64,000 nucleotides of DNA from Singulisphaera sp. GP187. GTDB taxonomy: Bacteria > Planctomycetota > Planctomycetia > Isosphaerales > Isosphaeraceae. A model generated the notes under the pieces. That model was not told the origin of the DNA. It was given only the letters and a program-made list of their open reading frames with translations, and did not search any database. The DNA lies in NCBI RefSeq assembly GCF_900129635.1, contig NZ_FSRB01000001.1, forward strand, positions 1,775,501-1,839,500. Reading direction: 5' to 3'. Below are positions 1 through 8,768 of the stretch, one piece after another. Both the position numbers and the translations under genes were made by a program. Positions within the stretch are counted from its first letter, which is position 1; each line of letters opens with the position of its first letter.

Positions 1-611
1 CGCACGTATCGTGGGCGAGTTCTTCAAGCAGGTCCGCGAATTCTACGCCTCGGTTCTTCGGCACGGCACGTTCGAGCAGGGCGCGTGTGGTCGCGGCATC
101 GGTGCCGGGATCCACGACGCCCAGTCGTTCGAGTGCGCGGCGACTCGATTCGTCGACCGGGATTGCATGGCCCCCGAGCGACCCCTGGATCACGGTGGCC
201 AATACGTAGTCCGACGCCAGGACTTCATATTCCTGAAGCACCTTGACCGATTCCTTGAGCGGCTTCTTGGCCAACGCCTCGAGCGTGAAGCTATAGGTCT
301 TCTCGAAGAGTTGGCGGAGGAACCGTCGAACCCGATAAGCTCGGTCGTCTGCATTCGGGAAGCCGACCAGCGCGGCCTGGATTTCCTCGAGCGAGCTCAC
401 GCGGACTTCGTTCCAGTCGAAGAAGTCGTCTTTGAAGCGAGCGAGAGCCTGGGTGGCCTGTTCTCGCGACGTATCTTCGTGGCAGATTCCAAACACGACC
501 GCTTCGAGAACCGTGAGCCGAGTCGAAGTTGACTCGGCTTTCGGCTTGTATCGCTTCTTTAGAATCGTGTGGATGTCGGTCAGGTACTGCGCTTTGCTTT
601 GTGTAGCCATG
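1..611 (-). CDS. Endonuclease III-like (HhH-GPD) protein, 3' end outside window
   Basis: Reading the minus strand from the ATG at 611 gives an uninterrupted frame of 203 codons that runs off the left edge, so the C-terminus is missing. The all-helical sequence resembles Nth/HhH-GPD glycosylases: an N-terminal stretch LTVLEAVVFGICHEDTSREQA, a central part with VGFPNADDRAYRVRRFL where the helix-hairpin-helix normally sits, and GHAIPVDESSRRALERLGVV, matching the Nth segment with the catalytic Asp (V-D-x-H/S). The usual LPGVGxKTA hairpin and its catalytic Lys are not recognisable, so glycosylase chemistry is doubtful. Any Fe-S cysteine cluster would lie beyond the edge. It is the last visible gene of the leftward nusA-infB-rbfA group, 100 bases after rbfA. 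The family call is by eye. Confidence 0.6.
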
Positions 612-711
612 GCGTACGTTTCGGTGCGCGATTGATTAAAGGATGGGAAAAGTGGGTCTTGCGGAGCCCAAGAGGGGGCACGAGCGGGTCGGGGCGTCCC
701 AACGGCTCCGT

Positions 712-1158
712 TCAGGGATGATCGGGCCCCGAATCGCCTTCCGGCTCCGGTTCCGGTTCCGTTTCCGGTTCCGAATCCAGTTCCACTTCCGGTTCGTCGG
801 ACTCGGGTTTGCGGTCCGAGGCGATCGCAGTATCGATCAGTCGCGAGATTTCGATCGATTTTTTAACGCTTTCGTCGCGCTTGAAAAAGATGGCCGGGGT
901 GAACCGGGTCTGGAGTCGTGCCGCGACGCGCGCTTGGATGAAGCCAGAGGCATGCTTCAGCCCGGACATCGAGCGATCCTGGTCGGCCGGACTGCCCATG
1001 ATTGAGACGAGGATCGTGGCGTTGCGGAGATCGCGCGAGAGTTCGACGTTGATCACGGTGACCGAACTGACGCGCGGGTCCGCAACCTCGAAAAGGATTG
1101 CCGAAGATACGACCTCACGGATCGCCTCGGCCATTCGCAGGCTGCGGTGAGATGGCAT
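712..1158 (-). CDS. rbfA: Ribosome-binding factor A
   Basis: RbfA binds the 30S subunit and helps mature the 5' end of 16S rRNA. The 148-residue product starts like the family (RSLRMAEAIREVVSSAILFEVADPRVSSVTV) and keeps the KH-like core to about residue 105. The last 40 residues form an acidic tail of alternating Glu-Pro from a hexamer-like DNA repeat at about 735-800, a lineage add-on not needed for the fold. It lies 6 bases after the ylxP-like gene and belongs to the nusA-infB-ylxP-rbfA operon, the usual bacterial setting. Confidence 0.93.
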   Translation of the reverse strand: MPSHRSLRMAEAIREVVSSAILFEVADPRVSSVTVINVELSRDLRNATILVSIMGSPADQDRSMSGLKHASGFIQARVAARLQTRFTPAIFFKRDESVKKSIEISRLIDTAIASDRKPESDEPEVELDSEPETEPEPEPEGDSGPDHP

Positions 1159-1164
1159 GGAGTG

Positions 1165-1446
1165 TCAGACCTCTGTGATGACCTGGCTAAGAAGCTCGGC
1201 TCGAGGATAGGCGGCCACGGCATCGGCGACACGTTCGAGCGTCTCGCGGGTGTCGCGCCGGGTTCGACCGACGACGGCGACAATTAATAAGGCGTGCGCG
1301 GGGTCGTCGATGCGGCCATCCTCGGTGATCGAGACATTAAAATGCTGGCGCAATTTACTCATAATCGCCTGCATCCGCCGTCGCTTTTCCCGAAGTGATT
1401 CGCAGTTGCCGACTCGCAGTTCGAGGCGAAGCGTCGCCAGGGTCAT
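1165..1446 (-). CDS. DUF503 / YlxP-like protein
   Basis: The 93-residue protein matches the DUF503 (YlxP) pattern: a beta strand MTLATLRLELRVGNCESLREKRR, a basic helix, and a beta-alpha-beta remainder ending in VAAYPRAELLSQV. DUF503 proteins are habitually encoded between infB and rbfA, exactly as here. A role linked to ribosome maturation is inferred from that conserved location; the biochemical function is not established. Confidence 0.88.
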   Translation of the reverse strand: MTLATLRLELRVGNCESLREKRRRMQAIMSKLRQHFNVSITEDGRIDDPAHALLIVAVVGRTRRDTRETLERVADAVAAYPRAELLSQVITEV

Positions 1447-1539
1447 GGGCCTGCCTCGGCTCGGCTTAAGCGATCACGACCCGGCGAGGAGACCCACCGT
1501 TGGCGGGTGGGTCTCCTCGAACGAGGCGTGAGCACTCGA

Positions 1540-4347
1540 TCAAAGCGTGCGCCGGATCACGTCGATCCGATAGGCTTCGATCACGTCGTCGGTCTTAAGA
1601 TCGTCGAAATTGGAGATCTTGATCCCGCACTCGAAGCCTTCGCGGACTTCCTTGACGTCGTCCTTGAAGCGTTTGAGGGCTTCAAGCGACCCCTTATAGA
1701 TCTCGCGGCCCTCACGGATAATCCGTGCCTTGGCCGCGCGCTCGATGCTTCCCTGGGTCACGAAGCAACCGGCGACGGTGCCCACCTTGGAGATCTTGAA
1801 GGCTTGTCGGACCACGGCACGGCCGAGGTGGACCTCCTTGATCTCGGGGACGAGCAACCCTTCGACGGCCTTCTTGATCTCGTCAGTCACCTGGTAAATG
1901 ATGTCGTACCGGCGAATGTCGATCTTCTTCTCGTCGGCCAGAGTGACCGCGCGGTCTTCTGGGGCGACGCGGAAGCCGATCACGATCGCCTGTGAGGCAT
2001 CGGCCAGGAGAATGTCGCTCTCGCTGATCCCGCCGACCCCCTTGAGGAGGACGCGGATCGGAACCTCGGGATTCTCCAGTTTCTCGAGCTCCTTGATGAG
2101 GGCTTCGAGCGATCCCTGGACGTCGGTCTTGAGGATGAGGTTGAGGCTCTTGAGCTTCTGCTCGGCCATCTTGCTGTACAGGTTTTCCAGCGTGACGGCC
2201 TGGCGTTCGCCCAGCGCGACCCCTCGGGTGCGGAGCCGGCGGGTCTCGGCGATCTCGCGAGCTCGCGAGACATCCTCGACGACACCGAACTTCTCGCCCG
2301 CGGTCGGTACTTCATCCAGCCCCGAGACCTCGACCGGCATCGACGGCCCGGCCTCGGTCACGGAATTTCCCTTGTCGTCGAACAGGGCGCGGACCCGGCC
2401 GAAGCCGTCGCCGCAGACCATGACATCGCCAACCTTGAGCGTTCCATCCTGAACCAGGACGGTCGCCACCACACCTCGCCCTTCGGAGATCGAGGCTTCA
2501 AGGCAGGTGCCCGTCGCCGGTCGCGATGGGGTGGCCATCATCTCACAGCGGAGTTCGGCAACGATCCCGAGCATTTCGAGCAGTTCGGGGATCCCTTGCC
2601 CGGTCACCGCCGAGGTCTTCACGACGGGGGTATCACCGCCGTACTCTTCGGGAGCCAGGTCCTGTTGCGAAAGCTCGCCGTAAATCTTGTTGAGGTTGAC
2701 GTTGGGCAGGTCGATCTTGTTCAGGGCGATCACGATCGGCACGTCGGCCGCCTTGGCGTGGGCGATCGCTTCTTGCGTTTGCGGCATGACGCCGTCGTCG
2801 GCGGCGACCACCAAGACGACGATGTCGGTCACGTTCGCACCGCGAGCACGCATCGCGGTAAACGCCTCGTGGCCCGGGGTGTCGACGAAGGTCAGCATCT
2901 TCCCTTCGTGCTCGACCTGGTAGGCACCGATGTGCTGCGTGATACCACCGCTCTCGCCCGAAACCACGTTCGACTTCCGGATTCGGTCCAAAAGCGACGT
3001 CTTACCGTGGTCGACGTGGCCGAGAATCGTGATGACCGGAGGTCGCGGAACCTGGTTGAGCGTTTCGGCTTCGTCCGGCTCCCAGGCCTCGAGCAGGTCG
3101 TCCTCGGCGGTCCGCTCGTGAATCACCTCGAGCTCGACGCCAAACTCCATGGCGAGCATGACGGCCGATTCTTCTTCGAGGTTCGCGTTAATGTTGACCT
3201 GCAGCCCCATGCTATTCATCATCCGCTTGATGAGGTCATTCGCGCGGATGCCGATGGCTTCGGAGAGACTGCGGACGTTAATCGGCGGCTCGATCTGCGC
3301 GTGACTCTTGCGGGAAGGCGCGACTGCGGCGCGGTGACCGCCCCGAGATCCCTTCCGACCGCCACGCGAACGGCGCCCGTCGTCATCGGTCTCATTGAGG
3401 AGGGTCGCGGCGGGCATGGGTGAAGTCACCCGCCGTTCGGTGGCCCGCTCATTGCGCTTGGCGCGTCGACCCGCGCGATCGGCGGGAGTGCCCAGGCGAG
3501 CTGCCCCGGGTTTCCCCTTACGATCCTCATCCTCTTCGGACGCCGGCACAACCGGTGCGGAACCGGGCGCGATCGGCGCTCCCGTCGCGGGGCGACGGAG
3601 CAGGGGGTTGGCTCCAGGAACGCCGGGGCGAGGGGCACCGGGTCCACCCGGCGCACCCGCAGGTCGACCGGACAGGCCGGGACGAGCGCCAGGCGCTCCA
3701 CCAGGCCGCGAACCGGGACCGCCCGGCGCCTGAGTGCCGAGTTGCCCCGACCTCATCATCGCCATCAACTCTTCGGGCGTGTACCGTTTCTCAGGGCGCT
3801 GGGTTTTCACTTCAGGCCCACCACCGCCGGGTCGGGGCGGAGCGGGACGTCGGGGCGGCGGCTGCGCGGTTTGCGACGCCACCGGCGGCAACGGACGCCG
3901 CGGTCCCAAAGGCGCATCGCGACGGGGGCCGCCTCCGCCTTGTTGCCCCGAGCTACTCTCGTCGGATCGCCGCGGCGGAGCCTGCTGTTGCTGCTGGGAG
4001 GCGCCGAGCCGCTGGATCGGCTGTCTGACACCTGCCGGTGAGACGTAGTCGCCGCGCTTCAAGGGCGGAGGCGTGCTGGGGTTGGGCCGATAGTCGGGCG
4101 GAGGCGAAGGCGGCCCTTGGGGTCGAGGCGCCGCGCCCGTGGGGCTTCCCCGGTGCGGCGTGTGGCCGGAAAGCGGCCCCGAACCCGACCGGGGCGGCGA
4201 GGTCAGACCGCTCGTACGCGTCGGCGGCGCACTCGGAGCCGACGGTGCACCGGCGGCCGGCGGCGCGCTCAGACCCGAGGGCGCATTGGCGGCGGACGCC
4301 GCGGGTGCACTGGGGGCCGACGCCGTCGCGACCGGCGGAGTCGCCAC
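1540..4347 (-). CDS. infB: Translation initiation factor IF-2, main reading frame (G domain to C-terminus)
   Basis: IF-2 is the GTPase that brings fMet-tRNA to the 30S subunit and promotes 50S joining. This frame carries a Pro/Ala/Gly-rich linker (about residues 1-320), a basic IF2-associated segment, then the G domain with P-loop [12 protein letters not shown], switch [10 protein letters not shown] and NKID, followed by domains II, III and the fMet-tRNA-binding C domain ending RIDVIRRTL. The GTG at 4347 is only the first possible start after a frameshift. The frame is open upstream to about 4595, and the true N-terminal domain is encoded in another frame (4269-4727). One extra C in the 5-C run at 4530-4534 would join them. 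The main frame itself is intact. Confidence 0.95.
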   Translation of the reverse strand: MATPPVATASAPSAPAASAANAPSGLSAPPAAGAPSAPSAPPTRTSGLTSPPRSGSGPLSGHTPHRGSPTGAAPRPQGPPSPPPDYRPNPSTPPPLKRGDYVSPAGVRQPIQRLGASQQQQQAPPRRSDESSSGQQGGGGPRRDAPLGPRRPLPPVASQTAQPPPRRPAPPRPGGGGPEVKTQRPEKRYTPEELMAMMRSGQLGTQAPGGPGSRPGGAPGARPGLSGRPAGAPGGPGAPRPGVPGANPLLRRPATGAPIAPGSAPVVPASEEDEDRKGKPGAARLGTPADRAGRRAKRNERATERRVTSPMPAATLLNETDDDGRRSRGGRKGSRGGHRAAVAPSRKSHAQIEPPINVRSLSEAIGIRANDLIKRMMNSMGLQVNINANLEEESAVMLAMEFGVELEVIHERTAEDDLLEAWEPDEAETLNQVPRPPVITILGHVDHGKTSLLDRIRKSNVVSGESGGITQHIGAYQVEHEGKMLTFVDTPGHEAFTAMRARGANVTDIVVLVVAADDGVMPQTQEAIAHAKAADVPIVIALNKIDLPNVNLNKIYGELSQQDLAPEEYGGDTPVVKTSAVTGQGIPELLEMLGIVAELRCEMMATPSRPATGTCLEASISEGRGVVATVLVQDGTLKVGDVMVCGDGFGRVRALFDDKGNSVTEAGPSMPVEVSGLDEVPTAGEKFGVVEDVSRAREIAETRRLRTRGVALGERQAVTLENLYSKMAEQKLKSLNLILKTDVQGSLEALIKELEKLENPEVPIRVLLKGVGGISESDILLADASQAIVIGFRVAPEDRAVTLADEKKIDIRRYDIIYQVTDEIKKAVEGLLVPEIKEVHLGRAVVRQAFKISKVGTVAGCFVTQGSIERAAKARIIREGREIYKGSLEALKRFKDDVKEVREGFECGIKISNFDDLKTDDVIEAYRIDVIRRTL

Positions 4348-4727
4348 GGGTGCGGGGCGCGGTGCGGCGGCGAGAGGCTGCGAGGGGGCCGGTGAGGCCG
4401 CGGGAGCCGGGCGGTCGCTGGGTGCCGACGGGAGAGCGGCCGAAGGACTCGGGGTCGTCCGGGTCGGCGGTGGGGCTGTCGCGCTGATGGCGGGCGTCTC
4501 CGAGGTAATGGGACGAGGCGAAGGCTGGGCGGGGGAACTTCCGTAGCAGGGGCTGAGGCCGAAGAGGTCGAGCCGTGCATCAGTTGCCTAATCTGGTCGA
4601 CCGCCGACGGGTCCAAGCTTGCCAGGGCGCTGAGCTTGACATCAAGACCCCATCGCTGGATCCGGTCAAGCAACTCCTGGCTCTTGAGACCCAATTCCTT
4701 CGCCAACTCATGGACACGCGTGGACAA
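4269..4727 (-). pseudogene. infB: 5' part of infB (IF2 N-terminal domain) separated by a frameshift
   Basis: The start is the TTG at 4727, chosen because GGAGGAG lies 6 bases upstream and the product begins STRVHELAKELGLKSQELLDR, the standard first residues of the IF2 N-terminal domain. The domain continues through LSALASLDPSAVDQIRQLMHG (to about residue 50) and then becomes an Arg/Pro-rich artefact, typical of G+C-rich DNA read in the wrong frame. Reading through the C run at 4530-4534 with one extra base continues smoothly into a Pro/Ser/Ala-rich linker (PAQPSPRPITSETPAIS) and the main infB frame. I infer one gene, 1540-4727, with a one-base loss or sequencing error. A GTG at 4760 is a longer but less well spaced alternative start. 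Confidence 0.8.
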
Positions 4728-4885
4728 CGGCAACTCCTCCTGGGTGGGGCCTCGGCCCACATTGAGCCGGACCAGCCCGATCGTTCAAGGGTGATTCCAC
4801 GCCTTGCCGACCGCTCCCCAGGCTGAGGCCATTTAGGGCGGAGGGTCGACAAGGTCGAAACGCGGTGGCAGGCCCATGGGGGGCC

Positions 4886-6571
4886 TCATGGTTTGTGCAT
4901 ATCCGACTCGCGTCCCTCGACTTCATCAGTCGAGATAGGTTCCAGGGGGGGCGTCGGGGGGACATCCCGCTCCGCGCCGGCCTCATCGGCCTCGATCTCT
5001 TCGGGCGGTGCGCCCTCTTCTACCGCTTCGGTCACGATCCGAACGGTCTCATTCTGATCGGCATCACTCGGTGGCGCGGTAATCTCTCGGCCAACCTGGT
5101 CCGTCGAGCCTTCCGACGCCAGGGCCAGGTCGCGGATCTCATCCGACTCTGACGATACTGTCAAGTCCGACTCGTCGCCGTCGTCGCTCTCGTCCTCATT
5201 CGCAGCCAGCGAATCTTCCTCACCCACGGTCGCCGTCCCACCGACCGACTCCGACTCGCCGAACAAGTCGTCAAGGGTCGGCCGAACCGTCCGGCCCGCC
5301 GCGCCATCCATGCTCACCGGGTCCGCGCTACTCGGTTCGGCGGCGGCCGGTGCCTGGGTCGCCGATGCCGATGCTGCCGATGCGGAGGCCGGCGTGCGCG
5401 CTCCCTTGCGTCGCGGCATCTCGTCGGCCTGCGCTTCGGCGAGCGTCTCCGCTTGCGAGACGATCTCCATGGTCTGTTCTTCGGTGAGACCTTCAATCGT
5501 GTTCACGAGGTCGTCGATTTCCATGACCGAGAGATCGTCGTAGCTGAGGATCCCTTGCTCGACCAGCTTCTCGGCCAGGTCAGTATCGACTCCATCAATC
5601 TTCGTGAACGCGCCCACCGCTTTCTCGATCAGCTCATCGAGTTCCTCGGAGGTCATGATCTCGATGTCCCAGCCCACCAGCTTCGAGGCCAAGCGGACAT
5701 TCTGGCCGCGGCGACCGATCGCCAGCGAGAGCTGATCTTCGCGAACCAGGACGATGGCCCGTCCCAGGAGCTGGCAGAGCATGACCTCGTCGATCTCAGC
5801 CGGCTGAAGTGCATTCGGGATGAGCACTTGGAGCGATTCGTTCCATCGTACGATGTCGATCCGCTCACCGCCGAGCTCGTCGACGATGTTCTTGATTCGT
5901 GTACCCCGGACGCCAACGCAGGCGCCCACCGCGTCGACCTTGGAGTCGATCGAAGTGACCGCGACTTTCGAGCGATAACCGGCTTCCCGCGCCAGGGCGC
6001 GGATGCTGATGATCTGGTCGGCGATTTCGGGGATTTCCAACTCGAAGAGGCGACGCACGAAGTCAGGGTGGGTCCGGCTGAGGATGATCTTGACCCGCTG
6101 CCCCATCTTCCGAACGTCGAGGATGACGCCGCGGATCCGTTCGTTGGGGTGGTGACTTTCGCCCGGAATCTGCTCGCTACGTGGGAGCAAGGCGTCGGTC
6201 TTACCCAGGTTGACCGTGACGGCCCCCCCCTCGAAGCGTTGCACGGTCCCCGTAATCAGGTCACCGCGCTGATCCTCGAATTCCTCGAACAGGCTATCCC
6301 GTTCGGCCTCGCGGATCTTCTGGATGATGACCTGCTTGGCGGTCTGGGCGGCGATCCGCCCCAGTTCCGCCGGGTCCATCCGAGCGCCATCTTTGGTGGC
6401 CTCGATTTGGCCGGAGTCAGGATTGATATTAACGACGATTTCGGCCGCTTCGGGATAATGCTTCTTCGCCGCAGTGGCGAGCGCTGACTGAATCCCCTCG
6501 AAAAGAATATCCTTGGAGATATTTTTTTCTCGGTGGATGCTATCCACGATGCGAACCAGGTCGACGCTCAT
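4886..6571 (-). CDS. nusA: Transcription termination/antitermination factor NusA with acidic C-terminal extension
   Basis: NusA binds RNA polymerase and nascent RNA and controls pausing, termination and antitermination. The 561-residue product starts [20 protein letters not shown]; the ATG at 6571 has CGGAG about 8 bases upstream, so a longer in-frame reading to 6742 is rejected. It has the NusA N domain (1-125), an S1 domain (about 130-200), two KH domains including [22 protein letters not shown] and [14 protein letters not shown], and one helix-hairpin-helix-like repeat ([20 protein letters not shown]). The last 170 residues are Asp/Glu/Ser/Ala-rich and look disordered, replacing the acidic repeats of other NusA proteins. 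It is the first gene of the operon; rimP is not adjacent. Confidence 0.95.
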   Translation of the reverse strand: MSVDLVRIVDSIHREKNISKDILFEGIQSALATAAKKHYPEAAEIVVNINPDSGQIEATKDGARMDPAELGRIAAQTAKQVIIQKIREAERDSLFEEFEDQRGDLITGTVQRFEGGAVTVNLGKTDALLPRSEQIPGESHHPNERIRGVILDVRKMGQRVKIILSRTHPDFVRRLFELEIPEIADQIISIRALAREAGYRSKVAVTSIDSKVDAVGACVGVRGTRIKNIVDELGGERIDIVRWNESLQVLIPNALQPAEIDEVMLCQLLGRAIVLVREDQLSLAIGRRGQNVRLASKLVGWDIEIMTSEELDELIEKAVGAFTKIDGVDTDLAEKLVEQGILSYDDLSVMEIDDLVNTIEGLTEEQTMEIVSQAETLAEAQADEMPRRKGARTPASASAASASATQAPAAAEPSSADPVSMDGAAGRTVRPTLDDLFGESESVGGTATVGEEDSLAANEDESDDGDESDLTVSSESDEIRDLALASEGSTDQVGREITAPPSDADQNETVRIVTEAVEEGAPPEEIEADEAGAERDVPPTPPLEPISTDEVEGRESDMHKP

Positions 6572-6630
6572 TCGATGACTCCGAGGCGTGCCGGGACTAG
6601 GGGGAAGCAGAGCAATACCAAAACCGCGCC

Positions 6631-6691
6631 CCAAGGAGGCGTGGTTCGGATTCATGCCACAGCGTGCCGACCCTGGGCAACGCCTCCTTGG
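6631..6691 (-). other. Inverted repeat in the nusA 5' leader
   Basis: The 11-base arm CCAAGGAGGCG (6631-6641) has its exact complement CGCCTCCTTGG at 6681-6691, with 39 bases between. Transcribed leftward it lies 60-120 bases upstream of the nusA ATG, and the first arm holds a perfect GGAGG motif. It could be a leader hairpin affecting expression of the operon. No T-run follows, so it is not a plain terminator. Confidence 0.4.
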
Positions 6692-6792
6692 ACGACTCTG
6701 TATCCGCTCGCCATCGGGGAAGACCCGAGGCGAAAGTGACACAGCGTACCACCGTCAGCGGATCCTTATCCGCCTACGGCTCCAAGAGTTTA

Positions 6793-6821
6793 ATCTAACA
6801 GGCGGTTGACAGCACTGTCAA
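6793..6821 (-). promoter_or_regulatory. Candidate sigma70-type promoter for the nusA operon
   Basis: On the minus strand TTGACA (6816-6821) is followed after 17 bases by TTAGAT (6793-6798). The -35 is perfect and the -10 weak (3 of 6). The start would be near 6786, giving a leader of about 215 bases to the nusA ATG. The -35 is one arm of the palindrome that also supplies the -35 of the divergent fur promoter. Confidence 0.45.
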
Positions 6822-6834
6822 GCGGCCGAACAAT
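6806..6834 (+). promoter_or_regulatory. Promoter of the fur-tatD unit with overlapping palindromic operator candidate
   Basis: TTGACA (6806-6811), a 17-base spacer and AACAAT (6829-6834, 4 of 6) form a good sigma70 promoter 34 bases before the Fur-family ATG at 6868. The segment 6806-6821 reads TTGACAGCACTGTCAA, a perfect 7-2-7 inverted repeat covering the -35. Since the downstream gene encodes a dimeric Fur-type repressor, this is a natural candidate for an autoregulatory operator; that role is inferred. Confidence 0.6.
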
Positions 6835-6867
6835 TGATCCGAATCACGGTAAGGTGAGGGTTCGTAG

Positions 6868-7350
6868 ATGCTATCCGCGCTCGATCATGACGATCTCCGT
6901 TCGGCTCTTGAGGCTGCCGGCTGGCGTTGCACCACGCAACGGTTGGCGGTCTACGACCATCTGAGCTGCGCAGACCATCACCCGACCGCGGAAGAGGTTT
7001 ACCAGGGGGTGCGGCTGATCATTCCCAAGATCAGTCTGGCGACGGTTTATAAAGCCCTCGAGGCACTCGTCGCCAGCGGGGTCGCAACCAAGCTGACCGC
7101 CGGCGATGGGTCAGCCCGCTACGATGGCCGGAGCGACCATCACTACCATCTCCGCTGTCTCCGCTCGGGTTCGGTTCACGACTTGCCGACCCCGTTCGAC
7201 CCCGACCTGATCGCGAAGCTTGACCCTGCTCTCATGCAAACACTTCGGCAGCAAGGATTTCAGGTGACGGGATATCGGCTTGAGCTGGTGGGCTTCTACG
7301 ATCGGGAACCGGTGATCGCGACGGGTGAACAGGGGTCGTCCGACCAATGA
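6868..7350 (+). CDS. Fur/PerR-family transcriptional regulator
   Basis: This 160-residue protein has the Fur layout: a winged helix (residues 10-80, with IPKISLATVYKALEALVASGV as recognition region) and a dimerisation domain. The regulatory metal-site signature is present around 86-94 (D86, D90, H91, H92, H94), similar to PerR/Fur. The structural zinc site is not: after C97 the expected second cysteine of CxxC is Ser (C97-L-R-S100), and there is no C-terminal CxxC. It therefore belongs to the branch without a Cys4 zinc site. GAGGG 7 bases before the ATG supports the start. The stop overlaps the tatD start (ATGA). Peroxide or iron sensing cannot be decided from sequence. Confidence 0.88.
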   Translation: MLSALDHDDLRSALEAAGWRCTTQRLAVYDHLSCADHHPTAEEVYQGVRLIIPKISLATVYKALEALVASGVATKLTAGDGSARYDGRSDHHYHLRCLRSGSVHDLPTPFDPDLIAKLDPALMQTLRQQGFQVTGYRLELVGFYDREPVIATGEQGSSDQ

Positions 7351-8159
7351 ACTCCGGGATTAGCGAACGGCCCGAGTTGGTTGACACCCACGCCCATCTC
7401 GACGATCAACGGCTTCGCGACGATTTGCCGGCCGTCTTGGAGCGGGCACGCACCGCAGGGGTCCGCCAGATCGTGGCGATCGGGACCACCGCGAACGACA
7501 GCGAATCGGTCGCCCAAATCGCTCGCGAGCATGCGGGGGTATTTGCCGCGGTCGGGATTCACCCGAACGACGCGTCGGAAGCGACTCCGACGGACTGGCA
7601 ACGCGTCCTGGCGTTGCTCGAGGAGCCGAACGTCGTCGCACTCGGTGAGACTGGGCTCGACCGCCATTGGGACCGTACCCCGTTCCCTCTGCAACAAGAA
7701 TGGTTCCAGCGCCACCTCGAACTGGGGCGTCAAACCGGCCTTCCCCTGGTCATCCATTGCCGGGAAAGTCAGCAAGACTTGATCGCGCAACTGACCCAGT
7801 TCCAGGCCCCGGTGCACGGGGTTTTACATTCGTTCACCGGGTCATGGGACGACGCACAAGCCTTTCTCGACCTGGGACTTCACGTTTCGTTCGCGGGCAT
7901 GGTGACTTTTACCAATCGCACCCTGGATTCGCTACGTGAGGTGGCTGCTCGGGTGCCCCTCGATCGTCTGCTCGTCGAGACCGACAGCCCCTATCTGAGC
8001 CCCCACCCCCATCGTGGCGTTTCCAACGAACCGGCGCGCGTGACGTTCACTGCGGAACGGCTGGCGCAAGTTCGTGCCCTCCCGCTTGCCGACCTTGCCC
8101 AAATCACGACGGCCAACGCCCGTCGCCTCTTCAATTTGCCCGCCGAGCAAATGCTTTGA
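7347..8159 (+). CDS. tatD: TatD-family metal-dependent DNase/hydrolase
   Basis: TatD proteins are TIM-barrel metallohydrolases with 3'-5' DNase activity. This 270-residue protein (normal length) shows the metal ligands in order: THAHLDD (H15, H17), ALGETGLD (E101), LVIHCRES, GVLHSFTG and LLVETDSPYLSP. The ATG at 7347 overlaps the fur stop, so the two genes are translationally coupled. Co-transcription with a PerR/Fur-like regulator suggests, but does not prove, a role in oxidative DNA damage handling. Confidence 0.92.
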   Translation: MNSGISERPELVDTHAHLDDQRLRDDLPAVLERARTAGVRQIVAIGTTANDSESVAQIAREHAGVFAAVGIHPNDASEATPTDWQRVLALLEEPNVVALGETGLDRHWDRTPFPLQQEWFQRHLELGRQTGLPLVIHCRESQQDLIAQLTQFQAPVHGVLHSFTGSWDDAQAFLDLGLHVSFAGMVTFTNRTLDSLREVAARVPLDRLLVETDSPYLSPHPHRGVSNEPARVTFTAERLAQVRALPLADLAQITTANARRLFNLPAEQML

Positions 8160-8422
8160 CCGAACCTTCACCGGATTCTCGTCTCTCTAAAAGGAAGAGG
8201 GAGGTTCGCCGTCACAAATCAACGTGGGCGGCGAATTGAACTTCGACTCCGCGGCTTGGCCCACCGGATCGTGGCCGAATCCGGATTGGCGACAGAGCCG
8301 CTGAGAACCTTCGCCCGGGAAGTCACGTATGAACTTTCACTTGGCCCGAAGTTTGCTTGACAACCTAGTCGACCACCGTGATTCACTCGGGTTATTGAAC
8401 AGTCTCTCAGAGGTTGATCGTC

Positions 8423-8653
8423 ATGGAATCGATTTTGGACCTGAAAGCGATCCTCGTTTTGGCGCCGATCTTCGGTCTCTTGGTGGTTGGGCTCGTGATT
8501 GCCTTACGAAGTGGAGTTGCGAGCCTGTCGACCCATCAGGGGGTGGAGCGCCTTGCCTGCAATCTTTCCCAGTTGCTGCTTCGCATGGCGGGTTATGCCG
8601 TGGGATTATTCATGCTCCAGCGCTTGATTGGGGCACCCTTTTTGAAATTTTGA
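8423..8653 (+). CDS. Small two-helix membrane protein, unknown
   Basis: The 76-residue product has two clear hydrophobic segments (about 9-28, ILVLAPIFGLLVVGLVIAL, and 52-72, MAGYAVGLFMLQRLIGA) separated by a polar stretch. AGAGG lies 9 bases before the ATG. It is followed at 31 bases by a strong hairpin. I recognise no family; the membrane location is the only supported statement. A longer overlapping frame starting at 8329 has no such features and is considered a shadow. Confidence 0.6.
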   Translation: MESILDLKAILVLAPIFGLLVVGLVIALRSGVASLSTHQGVERLACNLSQLLLRMAGYAVGLFMLQRLIGAPFLKF

Positions 8654-8683
8654 CCGTCCGCAGATTTCACAAACCGACCCGAT

Positions 8684-8730
8684 ATCAACCGGCCCGCGCC
8701 ATCGATCCTCGATGGCGCGGGCCGGTTGAT
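8684..8730. terminator. Perfect 22-bp hairpin between convergent genes
   Basis: The arms 8684-8705 and 8709-8730 are exact complements with a 3-base loop (tcc), one of the strongest stems in the window. It sits between the 3' ends of the small membrane protein gene and queE and probably ends transcription from both sides. It lacks a long T-run, so it may also act by RNA stabilisation. Confidence 0.6.
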
Positions 8731-8768
8731 TTGACAGAAAGCTCGCGGTTTGCAAATCGTGCGTCCGA

